Shown piece by piece: positions 9,023 through 17,143 of a stretch of DNA of 39,153 nt; position 1 is the stretch's first letter; every line of letters begins with the position of its first letter. Both the position numbers and the translations under genes were made by a program. The notes beneath the pieces were generated by a model. It was not told where the DNA came from, searched no databases, and saw only the letters and a list, made by a program, of their open reading frames with translations. The stretch comes from Lentisphaerota bacterium (GTDB taxonomy: Bacteria; Verrucomicrobiota; Lentisphaeria; Victivallales; Victivallaceae), in assembly GCA_015061815.1 (NCBI GenBank), contig SUVW01000024.1, forward strand, positions 1 through 39,153, in the 5' to 3' direction.

Positions 9023-9040
9023 GATTGCACGCGTGCAATC
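9023..9040. promoter_or_regulatory. operator palindrome O1
   Basis: GATTGCACGCGTGCAATC is a perfect 18-bp palindrome. It shares the arms TTGCA/TGCAA with two sites further right. It lies about 50 bases downstream of the minus-strand -10 box, inside the 5' leader of the cassette transcript, where a bound repressor could act as a roadblock or bind cooperatively with O2. Confidence 0.75.
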
Positions 9041-9088
9041 GGCGGACACAAAAAATTTCCGGAAAACCCTTTTCCCCGGCAGAAACTC

Positions 9089-9117
9089 AATATAATTGCA
9101 TGCATGCAATTTTTCAA
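9089..9117 (-). promoter_or_regulatory. cassette promoter with operator O2 in its spacer
   Basis: On the minus strand TTGAAA (9112-9117) and TATATT (9089-9094) are separated by exactly 17 bases. The perfect palindrome AATTGCATGCATGCAATT (9094-9111) fills the spacer, so a repressor bound there would block RNA polymerase directly. The predicted transcript starts near 9082 and runs into the phage genes. Confidence 0.8.
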
Positions 9118-9148
9118 GCGCAAAAAATAACTTTTTTTAAAAAAAATT

Positions 9149-9178
9149 GCTTGCATGCATGTAATCACGATGTATATT
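9149..9178 (+). promoter_or_regulatory. predicted repressor promoter overlapped by operator O3
   Basis: GCTTGCATGCATGTAATC (9149-9166) matches the palindromes O1/O2 with two changes from perfect symmetry. It covers a possible plus-strand -35 TTGCAT (9151-9156), 16 bases before TATATT (9173-9178). This would be the autoregulated promoter of the repressor at 9666, with about 480 bases of leader that contain a dispersed repeat. Centre-to-centre distances O1-O2 and O2-O3 are 71 and 55 bp. Confidence 0.6.
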
Positions 9179-9223
9179 ATGTATTGTAAATATGGTTGGC
9201 TCATTGCGAAGCGAAGCCGGGAT

Positions 9224-9650
9224 GGAGATTTTTGGAGAAGTCCGCAATGCGCCACCGACGGAAAAATTGGGAACGGTCAATATCTACCGGCTTGTCCCCG
9301 ACGGTAAAAAAGAAACGGTCAAATTCTACCGGTGGATGCAACGTGAGATAAGGTCGAAGTCAAAACAAAGTAACGGTGAAGAAGTGCAGTAAACCTGCTC
9401 GACTGAACCGGTATCTGCAGTTTTGACAAGAGATTATCCACGCGGCGACACCGACGGGAAAGAAAACGGAAACGGTCAGATCCAACCGGTGGATGCAGTG
9501 CGAGGTAATGTCGACGTCAAATCAAGGCGGATGAGCAGGAGTGTACAAAACGTACTCGACTGCGAATACGTCCGATGATTTGACAAGAGATTACCCGCAA
9601 TGCGCCACCGACGGTATGATGGCATCACAACAAATGAGACAATAACAATA
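9224..9650 (+). repeat. dispersed structured repeat, copy A (tandem units)
   Basis: This copy contains three occurrences of a GCG(C/A)CACCGACGG block (9249-9261, 9445-9457, 9602-9614) that bound two tandem units. Each unit carries distant complementary arms: GTCAAAAC 9359-9366 with GTTTTGAC 9420-9427, and GTCAAATC 9516-9523 with GATTTGAC 9577-9584. The last about 46 bases (to GACAATAAC) match copy D with one difference. No convincing protein is encoded; short open frames here are by-products of the repeat. It occupies the gap between the predicted repressor promoter and the repressor gene. Confidence 0.85.
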
Positions 9651-9665
9651 AATTAAGGTAAAAAA

Positions 9666-10568
9666 ATGCGTTTGAATGAAACCATACTTCACGCCCTGCG
9701 CCAGGCAGTTCTTCACTCCGGCGGAGCCAAAGAGCTGGCCGCGAAGTGCCATATCAGTGCTTCCAACATCTCCCGTTACCTCAACGGCAAAGTTTCTTCG
9801 ATCACCGATGAGTGCTGGGAACGTCTTCAACCGTTTCTGGAACTTCCTTCTCTTCCGCACACCAGCGGCACAGTCGCCAACACTCCGGAATTGCGCGCTT
9901 TCCTGACTGCCGCCATGCACAAATCCGGGATCAGCACTATCGAACAGCTCCGGCGTGCCATCGGTTATAATTCCGGCGACTCACTGCGCCGTATTTTTGA
10001 TGGGGAATTGAATTGGTTTCCGGATGTATTATCGGCGGTATTGGATGCTCTCAACTGCAATCCCGATCTGCTTCCGGTCACTCCGGCAGAAAAACTGCTG
10101 TTGTCACCACGCGGTTTGTACCGCGATGGGGCCATGCTTGTCCGGCCGGTGCCGATCGTGGAGTGGGCCAATGCCGCCAGTTCTCTGGAATCTCTGGAAT
10201 CAGACACGGTTCTTATGGGTCGATGGGACCCGGAAACCACTCCGACGGTGCCGGTACCGGCCGATTCCCGGCGGGACACCAAAGCTTTCCGGGTACACGG
10301 CATATCTATGGAACCGCGCATTCTTGATGATGATATCGTTCTGGTCGAACCGGCGGAAAACTGCAATCTGATACCGGATAATAAAATCGTGGTTGCACGT
10401 TTTACCGATCAGAGTACTATTCCGGAAAAGGTGGTATGCAAACGCTTCCGCAAACAGAACAGTCAATTTCTGCTGACCAGTGACAATCCGGAAGGACGGA
10501 TCATCCCGTTTTCCCCGGAAGATATCGCCTGGATCGGAATCGTGGTCAAAAAGATTTCAGAAATGTGA
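9666..10568 (+). CDS. LexA/CI-type repressor (HTH plus S24 autoprotease)
   Basis: This 300-residue protein joins an N-terminal helix-turn-helix (AKELAAKCHISASNISRYLNGK, 21-42), a second HTH-like helical section (about 87-115) and a C-terminal peptidase S24 domain. The catalytic pair is visible: Ser214 in HGISMEP and Lys259 in VVCKRF. The expected cleavage bond lies in VEWANAAS, where Ala170-Ala171 takes the place of the usual Ala-Gly. By family, such proteins hold a prophage silent and cut themselves when RecA filaments signal DNA damage. It very likely binds the three palindromes at 9023-9166 and controls the head genes on the opposite strand. Its start has AAGG upstream. It ends one base before the convergent nfo stop codon, with no terminator between. 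Confidence 0.85.
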   Translation: MRLNETILHALRQAVLHSGGAKELAAKCHISASNISRYLNGKVSSITDECWERLQPFLELPSLPHTSGTVANTPELRAFLTAAMHKSGISTIEQLRRAIGYNSGDSLRRIFDGELNWFPDVLSAVLDALNCNPDLLPVTPAEKLLLSPRGLYRDGAMLVRPVPIVEWANAASSLESLESDTVLMGRWDPETTPTVPVPADSRRDTKAFRVHGISMEPRILDDDIVLVEPAENCNLIPDNKIVVARFTDQSTIPEKVVCKRFRKQNSQFLLTSDNPEGRIIPFSPEDIAWIGIVVKKISEM

Positions 10569-10569
10569 A

Positions 10570-11415
10570 TCACCTGCCGGCACGTTCCAGACAATAGGAT
10601 ATTTCCTGCTGCCAGCGCGATTCATCCGGAGTTTCCAATATCAGCGGGATATTGTCAAAACGCGGATCGGCGGCGATCCTGGAAAATGTTTCCAGGCCGA
10701 TACTTCCGTCACCAAGCGGTGCGTGCCGGTCAAGATGTCCGGCAAGAACACCTTTGGAATCATTCAGATGCATTGCCCGCAAGTTTTTCAAACCGATAAG
10801 GCGGTCGAATTGCGCGAAGCAATCTTCGAATCCTTCTGCAGAAGACAGGTCATATCCGGCGGCAAAGGCGTGACAGGTATCGATACACACACCGGTGCGC
10901 CCGGGCATGCCGACGGCTTCCAGCATCATTGCCAGCTGTTCGAATGAATATCCCAGATTGCTTCCCTGCCCGGCGGTATTTTCAAATACCGCACAAACAT
11001 CGGGAATTTCCTGCAGAGCAGTTTTCACCGATTCGGCAATGATCCGGCATCCTTCAGTTTCAGAAACCAGTTTCAAATGACTGCCGGGATGGAAATTGAG
11101 CATCGTCAAGCCCAATTGACGGCAGCGGTTCAGTTCATCGATGAATGCGCGCAATGCCGCTGCCCGCTTGACCTTGTCCGGCTGCCCGAGATTGATCAGA
11201 TAACTGTCATGCGGCAGTATCGCGGCGGCGGAATAGCCGTATTTCCGGCAATTTTCCCGGAATGCGGCAATTGAAGCTTCCGGAATCGGCGGTGCGCTCC
11301 ACTGCCGCTGATTTTTAGTAAAAAGAGCAAAGGCTGTCGCGCCGAATGAAGCGGCATTGACCGGAGCATTTTCCACTCCTCCGGCAATGGAAACATGTGG
11401 TCCGATAAATTTCAT
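10570..11415 (-). CDS. nfo: endonuclease IV (AP endonuclease)
   Basis: Nfo cuts DNA 5' of abasic sites in base excision repair with three zinc ions in a TIM barrel. Its 281 residues match the normal length. Metal-ligand motifs are in order: HVSIAGG near the start, NFHPGSH, FENTAGQG, CIDTCHAFAAGYD, HLNDSKG..DRHAPLGDG and LETP. The start codon overlaps the nrnA stop (ATGA), so it is the last gene of the nusA operon and is translationally coupled. DNA repair in a nusA-infB operon is unusual, though nrnA and nfo both act on nucleic-acid damage or turnover. Confidence 0.95.
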   Translation of the reverse strand: MKFIGPHVSIAGGVENAPVNAASFGATAFALFTKNQRQWSAPPIPEASIAAFRENCRKYGYSAAAILPHDSYLINLGQPDKVKRAAALRAFIDELNRCRQLGLTMLNFHPGSHLKLVSETEGCRIIAESVKTALQEIPDVCAVFENTAGQGSNLGYSFEQLAMMLEAVGMPGRTGVCIDTCHAFAAGYDLSSAEGFEDCFAQFDRLIGLKNLRAMHLNDSKGVLAGHLDRHAPLGDGSIGLETFSRIAADPRFDNIPLILETPDESRWQQEISYCLERAGR

Positions 11416-12401
11416 TTTTCACCTGATAACAGTTTTTCAAATTCCGGGATCAGCAAATTTTCGACTCCGGCAAATTCCGGCACATCGACGGTACAGCCGG
11501 CGGCCATCGTGTGTCCGCCGCCGCCGAACTTCCGGGCGATATCCACCACCGGGAAACGGGAATCCTTGCTGCGCAGAGAGATCCGCCAGCCATCCTCGCG
11601 GCGGTGTACCAGCATTGCGATGATCACCCCTTCCAATCCCCGGAGGATGTCGATCAATCCCTCATCTTCACGCAAATCAAAACCGTATTTTTTCAGCAAA
11701 TCACCGGTCACACAGGCGTAAGCCACAGCTCCATTGCAGACCGTGCGCAGTTGGGTTTCGATCAATTCGGCTTCAAACTTCAACTGATTCAGCGGCTTGC
11801 TGAAAAAGATATTATTGGCGATCTTTTCGATATCCGCTCCGGCATCCACCGCCATTGCGGCGGCCCGCAGACACTCACCGCCGGTATTGGAAAAACAGAA
11901 ACAACCGGTATCAGTCATCATCCCGGTGAGCAGAAAAGTGGCACTTTCCGGCGGCAGCGGCAATTCGGCAGCGGCAATCAACTGCATGACCATCTGGCAG
12001 GTCGATGCTGCTTCCGGATATATCCATGATTCCCCGGCCTCAAGAGAGTTGCCGCGATGGTGATCGATGCAGATAAAATTTTTCCGGCGCAAATCTTCCG
12101 GAGTGAAATCTCCGCATCCCAGCCGCGCTTCATTGGCACAATCCAGCGCCAGAACCAGATCAAATCCATCCAGTTCCGCCTGCGAAAGTGAAACGGCATA
12201 GTCGCGGCACATTCCGGTATACCGCCGGGGCAGCTCACAGGGGATCAACACCTGCGCTCCAATTCCCTGCGCCCGGAGAAATTCCCGCATACCGAAAGTA
12301 CTGCCCAATGCATCGCCATCCGGCCGCAAATGGGTCAAAAGCAGAACCTTTCCGGCGGCGAGCAGTTTTTCGATGACAGTTTCCGGCGGAAAACTTTTCA
12401 T
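11412..12401 (-). CDS. nrnA: DHH/DHHA1 phosphoesterase, NrnA type (nanoRNase/pAp phosphatase)
   Basis: NrnA-type enzymes degrade very short RNAs and may dephosphorylate pAp. The DHH motifs are clear: THLRPDGDALGS near residue 20, LDCAN, IDHHRGNS and GMMTDTGCF. The DHHA1 substrate motif GGGGHTMAAG is near the C-terminus. I chose the ATG at 12401, eight bases after GGAGA, giving 329 residues; the longer reading to 12452 runs into rbfA. The gene starts two bases after the rbfA stop. The order rbfA-nrnA behind infB is common in bacteria. Confidence 0.92.
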   Translation of the reverse strand: MKSFPPETVIEKLLAAGKVLLLTHLRPDGDALGSTFGMREFLRAQGIGAQVLIPCELPRRYTGMCRDYAVSLSQAELDGFDLVLALDCANEARLGCGDFTPEDLRRKNFICIDHHRGNSLEAGESWIYPEAASTCQMVMQLIAAAELPLPPESATFLLTGMMTDTGCFCFSNTGGECLRAAAMAVDAGADIEKIANNIFFSKPLNQLKFEAELIETQLRTVCNGAVAYACVTGDLLKKYGFDLREDEGLIDILRGLEGVIIAMLVHRREDGWRISLRSKDSRFPVVDIARKFGGGGHTMAAGCTVDVPEFAGVENLLIPEFEKLLSGEK

Positions 12402-12402
12402 A

Positions 12403-12762
12403 TCAGATATTCTCCAACGGCTCATTGAGCATAGCCAGCACCCGGTCACCAAGTTCCAGCCGCCGGTCGGGTTTGAATGCCAGCACCGGCGTATGCTTGA
12501 ATGCCAGCGTCCGGGCCAGAACCTTCTGCATATCGTGCCGCATGGAATTCAACTCTTTGAAAATTTCCGCGCGGTCGCTGTTCCGGCCGCCGAAAATACT
12601 CACCGAAACTGTTGCATTACGCAAATCGACACTGGTATTGACACCGGTGATGGAAACCAGCATATTTTCCGCTTTGACCGGAGGAAATTTTTCCAGATAT
12701 CCGGCCAGTTCCCTTTTGATCAACTCATTGACCCGGGTAAGACGATCGACCTTTTCCGCCAT
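12403..12762 (-). CDS. rbfA: ribosome-binding factor A
   Basis: RbfA helps mature the 16S rRNA 5' end in the small subunit. The 119-residue length and the N-terminal text (DRLTRVNELIKRELAGYLEK), the beta-strand VSITGVNTSVDLRNATVSVSIFG and the C-terminal LAFKHTPVLAFKPDRRLELGDRV fit the KH-like RbfA fold. The start ATG overlaps the infB stop (TAATG), so it is coupled to infB. Confidence 0.93.
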   Translation of the reverse strand: MAEKVDRLTRVNELIKRELAGYLEKFPPVKAENMLVSITGVNTSVDLRNATVSVSIFGGRNSDRAEIFKELNSMRHDMQKVLARTLAFKHTPVLAFKPDRRLELGDRVLAMLNEPLENI

Positions 12763-14816
12763 TACAGTGTTGCCTTTTTATATTCGATTTCGTACAATTC
12801 GATCTCATCGCCTTCGACGAAATCGGCAAAGTTATCCAAACGGATACCGCATTCCAGACCGGCTTTCACCTCCCGGACATCATCCCGGAAGTGCCGCAGA
12901 CTGACCACTTCGCCGTTGTAGATAAGTTCGCGGTTGCGCCAGACCCGGGCTTTGGAACCGACTTTGACCACTCCGGAATCGACCCGGCATCCGCAAATTT
13001 TCGGTCCTTTGCTCAATTCAAAGATCTGCAGGATACGGGCATTGCCGGAAATTTTCTCTTTGCGTTCCGGTTCAAGTTTACCGGCCAGAGCATCGGTGAT
13101 ATCTTCCAGCAATTCATAAATGATGCTGTACAAACGGATCTCCACGCCCTGTTTTTTGGCCAGATCATTGACCCCGGGATTGACCCGGACGTGGAAACCG
13201 ACGACCAGAGAATCAGTGGCGGCGGCAAGGTCGATATCACTTTCGCTGATCGGCCCGACACCGTTGGCGACGACAGTGGCTTTGATCTTTTCGCTGGGCA
13301 GCTGTTCCAGAGATTGAGCGATAGCCTCACCGGAACCGCGCACGTCGGATTTGATGATGATATTCAGAGAGTTGATCTCTTCTTTATTCAGTTTGCTGAA
13401 AAGGTCCTCGGCCGAACTGATGGCACTGCTGGCCAGAGTTTCCTGCCGTTTGGCGGCAACTCTTTCGGCGGCGATCTGACGGGCCTCTTTATCTGAAGAA
13501 CAGATTTCCAAACGGTCACCGGCTTCCGGAATTCCGGAAAGGCCGACTATTTTCACCGGGAAACCGGGCGGAACGGATTTGACTCTTTCGCCCTTATCAT
13601 TGATCAGTGTCCGCACCCGGCCGTGATGTTCGCCGCACAGAGCGAAATCACCGACTTTCAGAGTACCGTCCTGAATCAGCACGTGAGCAGTCGGTCCGAA
13701 GCCCTGTTCCAGCTGGGCCTCAAGCACGACTCCGTCAGCGGGAGCTTTGGGATTGGCTTTGAGTTCCAGCATTTGAGCTTCCAGCAGGATCCGTTCCAGA
13801 AGATCCGGGATACCGGCACCGGTCTTGGCGGAAACCCGCACCGTACCGATATCACCGCCCCAGTCTTCACTGGTAAGACCATTTTGCTGCATGTGCAGCA
13901 GAATTTTATCCGGATCAGCTTCCGGCAGGTCGATTTTGTTTATGGCCACGATAATGGGCACCTTGGCACCGAGGGCATGATTCATCGCCTCAATGGTCTG
14001 GGGTTTGAATCCTTCAGCGGCGGAAACTACCAGCACCACAATATCAGTGCAGTCAGCTCCCCGGGCGCGCATTTTGGAAAATGCCGCGTGTCCCGGAGTG
14101 TCGATGAAAGTAATATCCTTTTCATTGAATTTCACTGTTGATGCACCGATATGCTGGGTGATCGCCCCGGCTTCACCGGCAGTCACGTTGGTGTGGCGCA
14201 CCTTATCCTGCAGAGAAGTTTTGCCGTGATCAACGTGTCCCATAAAGGTAACTACCGGCGGACGTTCTTTGAGCATTGCCGGATCGACCACCGGAGCTTT
14301 GCGCACCGGAGCTGCCGGGGCAGATGCTTTGACCGGAGCTGCACCGAAGATCAGTTCCACGCCCATTGCCGCGCACAATTTTTTGGCATTGGCATCGCTG
14401 ACAGCCTGATTGATACCGGCCAATTCGCCGAGTTTGATAAGTTCGGTAATGATCTCATTCGGGCGTTTTCCGAGAGCTTCAGCCAAATCCTTGACGATCA
14501 CCGGAGAGGGAAGAGTCACTGATTCCGGAGTGACACTGCTGCTGCTTTTGCGCTGGGAATCATTGCCTTTGGGCATGCTTTTTTCCTGCCCTTTGCTCCG
14601 CTGATTTTTGCCGTTTCCGCGTTTGCTTTTCGGAGCATCCATCTCATCGGTATCGTAAAGATCGTTGAAGTACGATTCGACCAGCTCGATGGAATCTTCC
14701 GGAATTACATCATTGACGTCGGCGATATCATCGAACCCCTGATCGTTGAGTTCCCGCACGATATCGCGGGCGGAAACCCCATATTTTTTAGCCAGACTTT
14801 TTACTGTGATATCCAT
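12762..14816 (-). CDS. infB: translation initiation factor IF-2
   Basis: IF-2 is the GTPase that brings initiator tRNA to the 30S subunit. The start is the ATG at 14816, nine bases after GAGGAGG, giving 684 residues; the open frame continues to a TTG at 14834. Domains in order: an IF2_N module ([19 protein letters not shown]), a short charged linker ([16 protein letters not shown]), a second IF2_N module ([25 protein letters not shown]), the G domain with [17 protein letters not shown] and NKID, then domains II-IV including the fMet-tRNA-binding C2 region. The linker is short compared with the long Pro/Ala/Glu-rich linkers of many PVC bacteria. It follows nusA after a 26-base gap. Confidence 0.96.
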   Translation of the reverse strand: MDITVKSLAKKYGVSARDIVRELNDQGFDDIADVNDVIPEDSIELVESYFNDLYDTDEMDAPKSKRGNGKNQRSKGQEKSMPKGNDSQRKSSSSVTPESVTLPSPVIVKDLAEALGKRPNEIITELIKLGELAGINQAVSDANAKKLCAAMGVELIFGAAPVKASAPAAPVRKAPVVDPAMLKERPPVVTFMGHVDHGKTSLQDKVRHTNVTAGEAGAITQHIGASTVKFNEKDITFIDTPGHAAFSKMRARGADCTDIVVLVVSAAEGFKPQTIEAMNHALGAKVPIIVAINKIDLPEADPDKILLHMQQNGLTSEDWGGDIGTVRVSAKTGAGIPDLLERILLEAQMLELKANPKAPADGVVLEAQLEQGFGPTAHVLIQDGTLKVGDFALCGEHHGRVRTLINDKGERVKSVPPGFPVKIVGLSGIPEAGDRLEICSSDKEARQIAAERVAAKRQETLASSAISSAEDLFSKLNKEEINSLNIIIKSDVRGSGEAIAQSLEQLPSEKIKATVVANGVGPISESDIDLAAATDSLVVGFHVRVNPGVNDLAKKQGVEIRLYSIIYELLEDITDALAGKLEPERKEKISGNARILQIFELSKGPKICGCRVDSGVVKVGSKARVWRNRELIYNGEVVSLRHFRDDVREVKAGLECGIRLDNFADFVEGDEIELYEIEYKKATL

Positions 14817-14842
14817 GATCCATACCCTCCTCAATGCGTTTT

Positions 14843-16081
14843 TCAGCCGATATTCTCCAGCGCGTTGCGGAGAGCTTCAAGGTCGATTCCTCCGACGGCT
14901 TCCAAAGCTTCGGGATCGGCGGCTTTCACCCCGTCAACGGTGACAAATCCGCTGGCGACCAGTTTTGCGGCATCCCCGGCATCGATATTCAGAGTTTCCG
15001 CCAGTTTACCGGCGGCGATCTTCATCTGTTCCTCGATCGAAGGCGCGCGTTCCTTGCTGGTCTCATCGCAAAGTTTGACGGTCCAGCCGACCAGTTTACC
15101 GGCCAGCCGGACATTTTGAGCCTTGCGGCCGAATGCAACTTTAGATTGATCTTCATTGACGATGACCATCAGCGCATGATTGGCTTCGTCGATTTTCACG
15201 CTCTGCACCTGTGCCGGCTGCAAAGCATTGGAAACATAAACCGCGATATCCTCGCTGTACGGGACGATATCCACGCGTTCGGCGCCGAGTTCATCGGTGA
15301 TACGTTTGACGCGGGTCCCGCGCACGCCGACACATGCGCCGACCGGATCGACCCTGGGGTCGCTGGAAGCGACCGCGATCTTGCTGCGTTTTCCCGGTTC
15401 GCGGGCAATACCTTTGATCTCCACAACGCCGTCATGGATCTCGCTGACCTCTCTTTCAAAGAGCCGGGTGACAAATTCCGGGGCGGTACGGGAAAGGATC
15501 AGTGACGGTCCGGGGGAATTTATATCGATTTTGAGCAGCAGGGCATTGATCCGGTCGCCGGGAGCATATTTTTCATCCCGGATCTGTTCGCGCAGCGGCA
15601 GGATGCCTTCAGCTTTCTGCAGATCGACCACCACATTACCGGACTCGATTTTTTTGACCGTGCCATAGACGATCTGTCCGACCCGGCCGGAGAACTCCTC
15701 CTGCACATTCTCTTTTTCCGCCCGGCGGAGCTGCTGGGTGAGGTTCTGTCTGGCCGCCTGGGCCGCGATCCGGCCGAAGTTGCTGGGGGTGACCTCCCAT
15801 TCGATCCGGTCGCCGACTTTCACATCCGGGAAACGTTCCTGCGCCCGGCCGATAACGATTTGATCGTTATTGTCCGGGATATGATCGACCACTTCCAGCG
15901 TTGCCCATGCCTGGATGCGTCCGGTGGGCGGATCGATCCTGATTTTCAATTCGCTGGCCGGGTGGATACTTTTGCGGGAAGCGGAAAGTATGGCATTTTC
16001 CAATGCTTTGATAATATTTTCCCGGCTGATACTGCGGCTCTGACTCAAATATTCGATAACTGTCAACAACTCATTACTCAT
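14843..16081 (-). CDS. nusA: transcription termination/antitermination factor NusA
   Basis: NusA binds RNA polymerase and modulates pausing, intrinsic termination and antitermination. The 412 residues hold the N-terminal RNAP-binding domain (ELLTVIEYLSQSRSISRENIIKALENAI), an S1 domain (GQIVYGTVKKIESGNVVVDL), KH1 (VDPVGACVGVRGTRVKRITDELGAERVDIVPYS) and KH2 (ALMVIVNEDQSKVAFGRKAQNVRLA), and a short helical tail (around 370-412). The start has GAGGAGG upstream. The rimP gene that usually precedes nusA is absent; a promoter and a leader terminator lie there instead, so nusA is the first gene of the operon. Confidence 0.96.
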   Translation of the reverse strand: MSNELLTVIEYLSQSRSISRENIIKALENAILSASRKSIHPASELKIRIDPPTGRIQAWATLEVVDHIPDNNDQIVIGRAQERFPDVKVGDRIEWEVTPSNFGRIAAQAARQNLTQQLRRAEKENVQEEFSGRVGQIVYGTVKKIESGNVVVDLQKAEGILPLREQIRDEKYAPGDRINALLLKIDINSPGPSLILSRTAPEFVTRLFEREVSEIHDGVVEIKGIAREPGKRSKIAVASSDPRVDPVGACVGVRGTRVKRITDELGAERVDIVPYSEDIAVYVSNALQPAQVQSVKIDEANHALMVIVNEDQSKVAFGRKAQNVRLAGKLVGWTVKLCDETSKERAPSIEEQMKIAAGKLAETLNIDAGDAAKLVASGFVTVDGVKAADPEALEAVGGIDLEALRNALENIG

Positions 16082-16115
16082 ATTATGTTCCTCCTCATTT
16101 CGTCACTTCAAGGGA

Positions 16116-16143
16116 CTAAAAAAGCGGGCAGACCGTCCCGCTT
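16116..16143 (-). terminator. intrinsic terminator in the nusA leader
   Basis: On the minus strand AAGCGGG and CCCGCTT pair (7 bp, 8-base loop) and are followed by six Ts. It lies between the nusA promoter and the nusA start, so it can stop transcripts before the gene. The loop holds CGGTCTG, which is complementary to CAGACCG earlier in the same leader (plus-strand 16170-16176), a possible competing antiterminator pairing. Confidence 0.75.
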
Positions 16144-16192
16144 GGCATCCAAAAATCACAATTTTTTTCCGGTCTGAAACCTTCACATTCAT

Positions 16193-16221
16193 AATATATA
16201 TGTCAAACAAGCCGTTGTCAA
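16193..16221 (-). promoter_or_regulatory. promoter of the nusA-infB-rbfA-nrnA-nfo operon
   Basis: Minus-strand TTGACA (16216-16221), 17 bases, TATATT (16193-16198). The predicted start near 16186 gives a leader of about 105 bases that contains the terminator at 16116-16143. Confidence 0.8.
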
Positions 16222-16303
16222 GCCGTATTGGTACAAATATTGCCCTCAAAGCCGGATTGCACAGCATCAGATGTTTTTTTGCAATTTATTTTCCGGTAAA
16301 AAC

Positions 16304-16332
16304 TTGACATCGGCCAAAAGTTGCCGTATATT
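16304..16332 (+). promoter_or_regulatory. promoter of the zinc-ribbon gene
   Basis: TTGACA (16304-16309), 17 bases, TATATT (16327-16332), 43 bases before the ATG at 16376. It diverges from the nusA promoter; the 80 bases between the two -35 boxes hold no other feature that I can see. Confidence 0.8.
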
Positions 16333-16375
16333 CATCTGCAGCAGATAAAAATCATTTTAATGGAGCTTGAAAATT

Positions 16376-17086
16376 ATGACCGATCCCAGTTTGGAAGCCT
16401 TGCTGATACTTCAGGAAGCGGATTTGCGGCGCAAAGGTATGGAACAGAGGCTGCAGCTGCTGCCCAAAGAGATGGATGCCCTTATCGCCCGCAGGGATAA
16501 ATTGAATGCCGCAACTGCCGCCGCCGCCGAAGCTGTAAAAAAAGAGGAACTTGCCATAAAAAGCCGGGAAGCAGAGATCGCCCGGTTGACCGCCGACAGC
16601 CAAAAGCTGCAGCAGCAATCAGCTCTGGTCAAGAAAAACAATGAATATCAGGCCATGCTCGCACAAATCGCAGATAACAAACGCCGGATCGGCGAAATCG
16701 AAGAAGAGCTGATCCTAAAACTCGATCTGGTGGCCGAATTGAAGGAAAAAGCCGATAAGATCAAACGTGCCAATGCGCTGGAATTGCGCAATGCCCGTAC
16801 TGAATTTGAAGAATTACTGGCCTTTTCCAAAACGGTGAAAGCTGAAATCGCCAAGGCGATATCCGACCGGCCGGCTCTGACCGCCAATGTCCGGGATGAA
16901 TTGCTGACCACCTACAACCGTCTGCTCAAAGGCAAAGACAACACCCCGCCTCTTACCGCTTTGGAAAACGGCTGCTGCGGCAACTGTCACATGCGCGTGA
17001 CCCTGCAGACGGCCAATGAGTTGTCCAAAGGCAAGATCGAACATTGCGACAATTGTCAGCATCTGTTGTACGCCCGGCCGGAGTAA
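16376..17086 (+). CDS. coiled-coil protein with C4 zinc ribbon (CT398-like)
   Basis: I start at the ATG 10 bases after GGAG; a TTG nine bases earlier is too close to it. The 236 residues consist of a long antiparallel coiled coil (about 1-170, heptads rich in Leu/Lys/Glu/Ala) and a C-terminal zinc ribbon with two CxxC pairs (CGNC and CDNC). This matches the widespread family of Chlamydia CT398 and Helicobacter HP0958 (FlgZ). Members bind sigma-54 or RNA in some species, but the function here is unknown. It is transcribed alone from its own promoter, divergently from nusA. Confidence 0.85.
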   Translation: MTDPSLEALLILQEADLRRKGMEQRLQLLPKEMDALIARRDKLNAATAAAAEAVKKEELAIKSREAEIARLTADSQKLQQQSALVKKNNEYQAMLAQIADNKRRIGEIEEELILKLDLVAELKEKADKIKRANALELRNARTEFEELLAFSKTVKAEIAKAISDRPALTANVRDELLTTYNRLLKGKDNTPPLTALENGCCGNCHMRVTLQTANELSKGKIEHCDNCQHLLYARPE

Positions 17087-17143
17087 AACACACAGAGTTG
17101 CAGGCTGTTCCCGGTATCTGCAAACAAAATCAGTACATAAAAA

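Noticed and set aside
9192-9392. 66-codon open frame inside repeat copy A
   Set aside because: It lies within the structured repeat, lacks a ribosome site, and copies B-D do not keep the frame.
9249-9614. CRISPR array
   Set aside because: The repeated blocks are few, imperfect and unevenly spaced (about 196 and 157 bases), with no cas genes.
3310-10568. Complete prophage
   Set aside because: No integrase, replication, tail or lysis gene can be found on either strand in or next to the cassette.
16100-16190. 29-codon frame across the nusA leader (MNVKVSDRKK...)
   Set aside because: It would start at or before the predicted transcription start and runs through the terminator hairpin; no amino-acid bias or ribosome site supports a leader peptide.
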